DNA from: Gammaproteobacteria bacterium
GTDB lineage: Bacteria; Pseudomonadota; Gammaproteobacteria; QOAV01
Assembly: GCA_027067235.1 (NCBI GenBank)
Contig: JALXFQ010000050.1
Coordinates: forward strand, 1 to 8,450
DNA length: 8,450 nt
Direction of reading: 5' to 3'
Each line of letters opens with the position of its first letter. Position 1 is the stretch's first letter. Made by a program: the position numbers and the translations under genes. Positions 5,387 to 8,450 of the stretch are shown here, piece by piece. The notes under the pieces were generated by a model. The model did no database searches. It was not told where the DNA came from and worked only from the letters and a program-made list of their open reading frames with translations.

Positions 5387-6282
5387 GGCGCACCAATGGT
5401 CAATGGCTGGTCGCTGTATTGCGCATCGGTCAGCTTGAGTTTCCCCGCGGTCAGTTTGCCGTGGGCATGCAGAGCGCTCACCAGAGCGGCAAATAGCTGG
5501 AACGGGGATTCTTTCGGCGCGTAGTCATCCATATTTTCCGGAAATGTCTGCAGCGGCTGGTAACGATTCATGTCGATGCTGTCGAGCCGCAGATCCATGC
5601 GGGTCTGGGGCGGATGGAATCCGTACACGACAATGCTGCCGGTAACATGGGTCTGGTCCAGGGTGGCGCTCAGCTGGTGCAGGTTCAGGGAAAACCGGTC
5701 GCCTTGCAGCCGGGCTTTCAGGCTGGCGCTGCGCAAGGCGTCGGGGTCAGCCACTTCAGCGTTCAGACCCAGCGCGGCCAGTGTGGTTCGCGGGTCAAAC
5801 GCTGGCGCATTCAGCTCGCCATGGTATTCAAGCTGACCGGCGGCCTTGCGCAGCGTGATATTTCCGCTCAAAGTCAGATTGGCCAGCGTTGCTGTCACAG
5901 GGGCCAGGCGCAGGGTGGAATGCAGCCTGTCCGACCACAGCAAGGCGGAAATTTGCAGTGGCACGCGGTTCTGCTGTTCAGAGAAGTCAGTCAACGCGCT
6001 GACTGCGACCAGTTTCGCTGGCCTGTTTTCACTCCAGGCCGGGCTGAAACCGAGCGTTTCCAGGGCAAGTTCGTTGTCATCGTCGCCAAAAGAGACATTG
6101 GCGTTCTCAAGGATCAGTCGCGGCGGAAACCAGCCCAGCCGGCCGTGTTGAAAGGCAAGCTCAATGCCGAATGCTGCCGCTTGTGCCAGAACGCTCTGAC
6201 GCAGCCTGTGGGTCAGATAGAACTGCAGCGCCAGTGCCAGGCTGATGGAGACAGCGGCAAGAGCAAGCAGCCGCCGGCTCAC
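5383..6282 (-). CDS. Short AsmA-like membrane-anchored periplasmic protein
   Basis: The product is 299 residues from the GTG at 6282. Residues 3-22 (RRLLALAAVSISLALALQFY) are an uncleaved N-terminal membrane anchor, and the rest would lie in the periplasm. It is rich in short beta-strands with repeated LxLxx patterns and has AsmA-like phrases: LENANVSFGDDDNELALETLGFSP (about 58-81), LTLSGNITLRKAAGQLEYHGEL (near 135-156), RLDSIDMNRYQPL (near 230-243), and GKLTAGKLKLTDAQYSD (near 276-292). AsmA-type proteins act in envelope lipid or outer-membrane homeostasis. Known AsmA proteins are usually over 600 residues; this one stops where the C-terminal half would begin. The GTG is preferred because it overlaps the upstream stop codon in GTGA (6279-6282) and sits right before the anchor. 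The ATG at 6387 would add a charged extension inside the peptidase gene. Distant homology only. Confidence 0.7.
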   Translation of the reverse strand: MSRRLLALAAVSISLALALQFYLTHRLRQSVLAQAAAFGIELAFQHGRLGWFPPRLILENANVSFGDDDNELALETLGFSPAWSENRPAKLVAVSALTDFSEQQNRVPLQISALLWSDRLHSTLRLAPVTATLANLTLSGNITLRKAAGQLEYHGELNAPAFDPRTTLAALGLNAEVADPDALRSASLKARLQGDRFSLNLHQLSATLDQTHVTGSIVVYGFHPPQTRMDLRLDSIDMNRYQPLQTFPENMDDYAPKESPFQLFAALVSALHAHGKLTAGKLKLTDAQYSDQPLTIGAP

Positions 6283-7676
6283 GATTTGCCGGTTTTTTCC
6301 TGCGCCCCGGCTGCTCCACCCAGTTCCTTTTTGACGGCTTCGATTTTGCGCGTGATGTTGTCCCGGATCCACTTGGCGTCCCACCATTCGATCGGTACCA
6401 CCGCAACACCGTTGAGATAGGTACCGTAATGCAGATGGTCGCCTGCTGCCAGGCCGGTTGTGCCGGTGCGGCCGATAATCTGCTTTTTCTTCACGAAGTC
6501 GCCTTTTTCCACGTCAAAACTGCTCATGTGGCCATACAGGGTGTAGAGGCCCATGCCGTGGTCGATGATGATAGTGTTGCCGTAGATGCCGTTGTCGTCG
6601 GCATAGACGACTACGCCGTTATTGGCTGCTTCCACCGGATAATGCCTGGTCACGGAAAGATCATAGCCCAGGTGCCAGGCGTCGTTGATGATTTTGCCGT
6701 GAAGCCGGTAGGAACGGTGGTCGGCGAAATTGGCCTCTACCTTGGAATTGCTGAGCTGATTGAACTTGCCCTGCCAGTATTGTTTGTTGGTGCGGCCGCT
6801 GGTAATGCGCTTGATGCGGGCCTCGTTGTTGGCTCGCATATCCTTGTTTACCTTGATGAAGATCTGCTCGTCAGTAAGGCCTTCGGCGAGCCCGCCGAGC
6901 AGGTCGGTGATCTTGCCCTTGACGAATGAATCCTTCACTTCGATGGTGCGGTCGCGGAATTTTTTGGGTCGTAGCCGGTAATGGAAGCTGGCCTTGCGCC
7001 GGTTGCCTGCGGCGTCTTCGGCAATCAGGACCGGCGTTTCGCTGGCGGGCGTATCATAGGCGTGGGCAAAATAGGCCATTTGTATATGCGGATCGGAAAA
7101 ATGCCCGCCATAACCGGGAAAGAAGCGTTTGCCGATTTTCACGCCATGAACCACGGTGTCGTCGGATACGCTGTAAATGACCAGGCCCACGCCGCCCTGG
7201 TTGACATAATGCTGGGTGGACAACACTTCCAGCGTTGGCGGCTTGAAGTCCAGCTTTACCGGTTTTCTCAGTTCGCGGGTGTTGCCGGGCAATATGTAGT
7301 GTTCGGCGCCGTCGATGGCCTTGACCACCAGCGTGGCGTCGCCGGGCTTGTTGCCGATATTGGCGCCTTTGGCGTCCACGGTCACGACCACGTCGGGTTG
7401 CGGGCTGTCCCAGGTCTTGCTGAACAACGGGGTGCGCTGACCGTCTTTTTCCAGGCTGACCTGAACACTGCTGACGCCGGATTTACTGTCCGAAACAAAG
7501 ATATCAAACGGTTTCAGTGAAAAATAATCGGTGCTCAGTCCCACCTTGACCTCGGGTTTGTCCCAGTCCATGAGAAAGCGGGCGGCACCGGCGCCAGCCA
7601 GCAACAGTATCAGAAGAAAAAGAATGGCCTTGCCGGCGATGCCTCGCTGGTGGCGGGAAATGGAGCCTGAAACCAT
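6279..7676 (-). CDS. Membrane-anchored M23 (LytM-type) metallopeptidase
   Basis: A 465-residue zinc metallopeptidase family member that probably cleaves peptidoglycan cross-links, or helps control such cleavage, in the periplasm. Residues 14-34 are a single membrane anchor after a short basic N-terminus. Residues about 43-235 look like beta-sandwich (Ig-like) domains, ending in AEDAAGNRRKASF. A helical linker (about 240-320) follows. The LytM domain (about 325-435) has all family residues: H335 and D339 in HLGYD, H383 in LYGHM, and H414 and H416 in GDHLHYG. It is therefore predicted active, unlike degenerate EnvC/NlpD types. A short charged tail ends at the GTGA overlap with the next gene. 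The ATG at 7676 is chosen because AGGA (7684-7687) lies seven bases upstream and the anchor follows immediately; extending to 7949 would cross the divergent permease gene. First gene of the four-gene operon. Confidence 0.92.
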   Translation of the reverse strand: MVSGSISRHQRGIAGKAILFLLILLLAGAGAARFLMDWDKPEVKVGLSTDYFSLKPFDIFVSDSKSGVSSVQVSLEKDGQRTPLFSKTWDSPQPDVVVTVDAKGANIGNKPGDATLVVKAIDGAEHYILPGNTRELRKPVKLDFKPPTLEVLSTQHYVNQGGVGLVIYSVSDDTVVHGVKIGKRFFPGYGGHFSDPHIQMAYFAHAYDTPASETPVLIAEDAAGNRRKASFHYRLRPKKFRDRTIEVKDSFVKGKITDLLGGLAEGLTDEQIFIKVNKDMRANNEARIKRITSGRTNKQYWQGKFNQLSNSKVEANFADHRSYRLHGKIINDAWHLGYDLSVTRHYPVEAANNGVVVYADDNGIYGNTIIIDHGMGLYTLYGHMSSFDVEKGDFVKKKQIIGRTGTTGLAAGDHLHYGTYLNGVAVVPIEWWDAKWIRDNITRKIEAVKKELGGAAGAQEKTGKS

Positions 7677-7683
7677 GAAAAAA

Positions 7684-7687
7684 TCCT
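7684..7687 (-). promoter_or_regulatory. Ribosome-binding site that fixes the M23 peptidase start
   Basis: AGGA on the minus strand lies seven bases before the ATG at 7676. It decides between this start and longer readings that would run into the divergent permease gene. Confidence 0.75.
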
Positions 7688-7711
7688 GAGAATGTTTCGA
7701 GTAGAAAGTGT

Positions 7712-7733
7712 AACGCGTTGCGCCCTTCGCGAA
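7712..7733. repeat. Two perfect 8-bp palindromes in the divergent spacer
   Basis: AACGCGTT (7712-7719) and TTCGCGAA (7726-7733) are separated by six bases in the 69-bp gap between the M23 operon and the permease gene. They lie just before a possible permease -10 (TACAAT, 7734-7739). On the opposite strand the first palindrome abuts a possible operon -10 (TACACT, 7712-7707). They could be operator half-sites; no regulator is identified. Confidence 0.45.
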
Positions 7734-7745
7734 TACAATGGCGGC

Positions 7746-8450
7746 ATGGATTTTACCCACCAACTCATTTTGTTTGTAGTGTCGCTGGTTGCCAACACCT
7801 TTTCCGCTCTGGCGGGCGGTGGCGCGGGGCTGATTCAGTTGCCGGCGCTGTTGTTTCTGGGGCTGCCGTTCAGTATCGCGCTGGCGACGCACAAGGTGGC
7901 CAGCGTTGCCCTGGGCGTGGGCGCGACAGTGCGCCATGCGCGCGAGCAAAGCCTGGATTATCGCTTCGCCGCCTTTCTGCTTGCTACCGGGCTGCCGGGC
8001 GTGGCGCTGGGCGCGAGCTGGATATTGCAGGTACCGGATCGCGTCGCCACCATCGCTCTGGGTTTTCTGACTGCCGGACTAGGCGTGTACTCCTGGCTGA
8101 ACAAGGATCTCGGACAGGTGGCGCAATCGCGCCATCGTGATCGCTCGGGCATGATTGTTGGCGGCGGCGTGCTGTTTGCGCTGGGTTTTCTCAACGGCTC
8201 GCTCACGTCAGGAACGGGGCTGTTCGTGACCATGTGGCTGGTGCGCTGGTTCGGGCTGGACTACAAACGCGCCGTGACCTATGTGCTGATTCTGGTAGGC
8301 ATGTTCTGGAATGGCGCGGGCGCATTGACGCTGGGCATGCTCGGCGAAATTCGCTGGTCGTGGCTGCCCGCGCTGCTGCTGGGTTCGCTGCTGGGCGGTT
8401 ATGCGGGCGCGCATCTGGCCATCGTGCGCGGCAACCGGCTCATCAAGCGC
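7746..8450 (+). CDS. TauE/SafE (TSUP) family permease, probable sulfite/organosulfonate exporter (partial)
   Basis: A multi-spanning inner-membrane transporter, open for 235 codons to the window edge without a stop; family members are about 250-270 residues, so little is missing. The first family repeat carries AGGGAGLIQLPALLFLGLP (about 19-37) followed by ALATHKVASVALG. The second carries LNGSLTSGTGLFVTMWLV (about 151-168) and YKRAVTYVLI. Hydrophobic segments cover most of the rest. TSUP proteins export or import sulfite, sulfoacetate or related anions. A sulfite or sulfur-compound role would suit an autotrophic sulfur oxidiser, but the substrate cannot be read from sequence. The ATG at 7746 is the first in frame. 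There is no Shine-Dalgarno sequence, and a possible -10 (TACAAT, 7734-7739) lies only six bases upstream. It is divergent from the M23 operon. Confidence 0.9.
   Translation, partial: MDFTHQLILFVVSLVANTFSALAGGGAGLIQLPALLFLGLPFSIALATHKVASVALGVGATVRHAREQSLDYRFAAFLLATGLPGVALGASWILQVPDRVATIALGFLTAGLGVYSWLNKDLGQVAQSRHRDRSGMIVGGGVLFALGFLNGSLTSGTGLFVTMWLVRWFGLDYKRAVTYVLILVGMFWNGAGALTLGMLGEIRWSWLPALLLGSLLGGYAGAHLAIVRGNRLIKR

Noticed and set aside
4598..5524. Plus-strand frame of 308 codons
   Set aside because: Antisense to mutY, whose catalytic and Fe-S residues are all intact.
6282..6387. Longer ATG start for the AsmA-like protein
   Set aside because: It would add a charged extension wholly inside the peptidase gene; the GTG at 6282 gives a 4-base overlap and a proper N-terminal anchor.
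7677..7949. Longer N-terminus for the M23 peptidase
   Set aside because: It would cross the divergent permease gene and bury the membrane anchor; the ATG at 7676 has its own ribosome-binding site.
7718..8140. Plus-strand frame of 140 codons near the window end
   Set aside because: It is an alternative frame inside the TauE/SafE permease gene, which shows the family motifs and continuous membrane segments.

Overview
This 8,450-base window looks like the chromosome of an autotrophic gammaproteobacterium, quite possibly a sulfur oxidiser. The evidence for that is a form II RuBisCO gene beside its divergent cbbR regulator, a mutY-yggX pair in the gammaproteobacterial arrangement, a tRNA gene with an encoded CCA end, and a TauE/SafE-type anion permease. 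The species cannot be named from the window. I see no insertion sequence, phage gene, CRISPR array or rRNA.

Layout. Positions 1-1174 (minus) hold the first 391 residues of CbbM (form II RuBisCO large subunit), cut by the window edge. Every catalytic residue up to that point is intact, at Rhodospirillum rubrum numbering. The 146-bp region 1175-1320 separates it from the divergent LysR-type regulator cbbR (1321-2232, plus). This region has a GC-rich half with a cbbM extended -10 and an inverted repeat, and an AT-rich half with two symmetric sites. If the predicted cbbM start is right, those sites sit near -35 and -65, the classic LysR-type geometry. Positions 2233-2539 hold no convincing gene and look like a short repeat-type element. 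A DUF4202-family protein (2540-3139) and a small multi-spanning membrane protein (3264-3806) follow on the plus strand. The membrane gene stops 7 bases short of the 3' end of a convergent tRNA-Phe(GAA) gene (3814-3889, minus), which has its own strong promoter.

Positions 4080-7676 are one tightly packed minus-strand operon. In transcription order it encodes an inner-membrane-anchored M23 (LytM-type) metallopeptidase, a short AsmA-like protein, the adenine DNA glycosylase MutY and the Fe-S protection protein YggX. All three junctions are 4-base start/stop overlaps (GTGA, ATGA, ATGA), so translation is probably coupled. MutY carries a [4Fe-4S] cluster and YggX protects such clusters, which fits an oxidative-damage theme. 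The two upstream genes act at the envelope. A 69-bp divergent spacer with two 8-bp palindromes leads to a TauE/SafE permease gene (7746 to the window end, plus), which is also truncated by the window edge.

The genes themselves are mostly ordinary. The more interesting signals are regulatory (cbbM-cbbR region) or structural: an AsmA-like protein lacking its C-terminal half, a membrane gene ending at a tRNA 3' end, and a repeat-like spacer.
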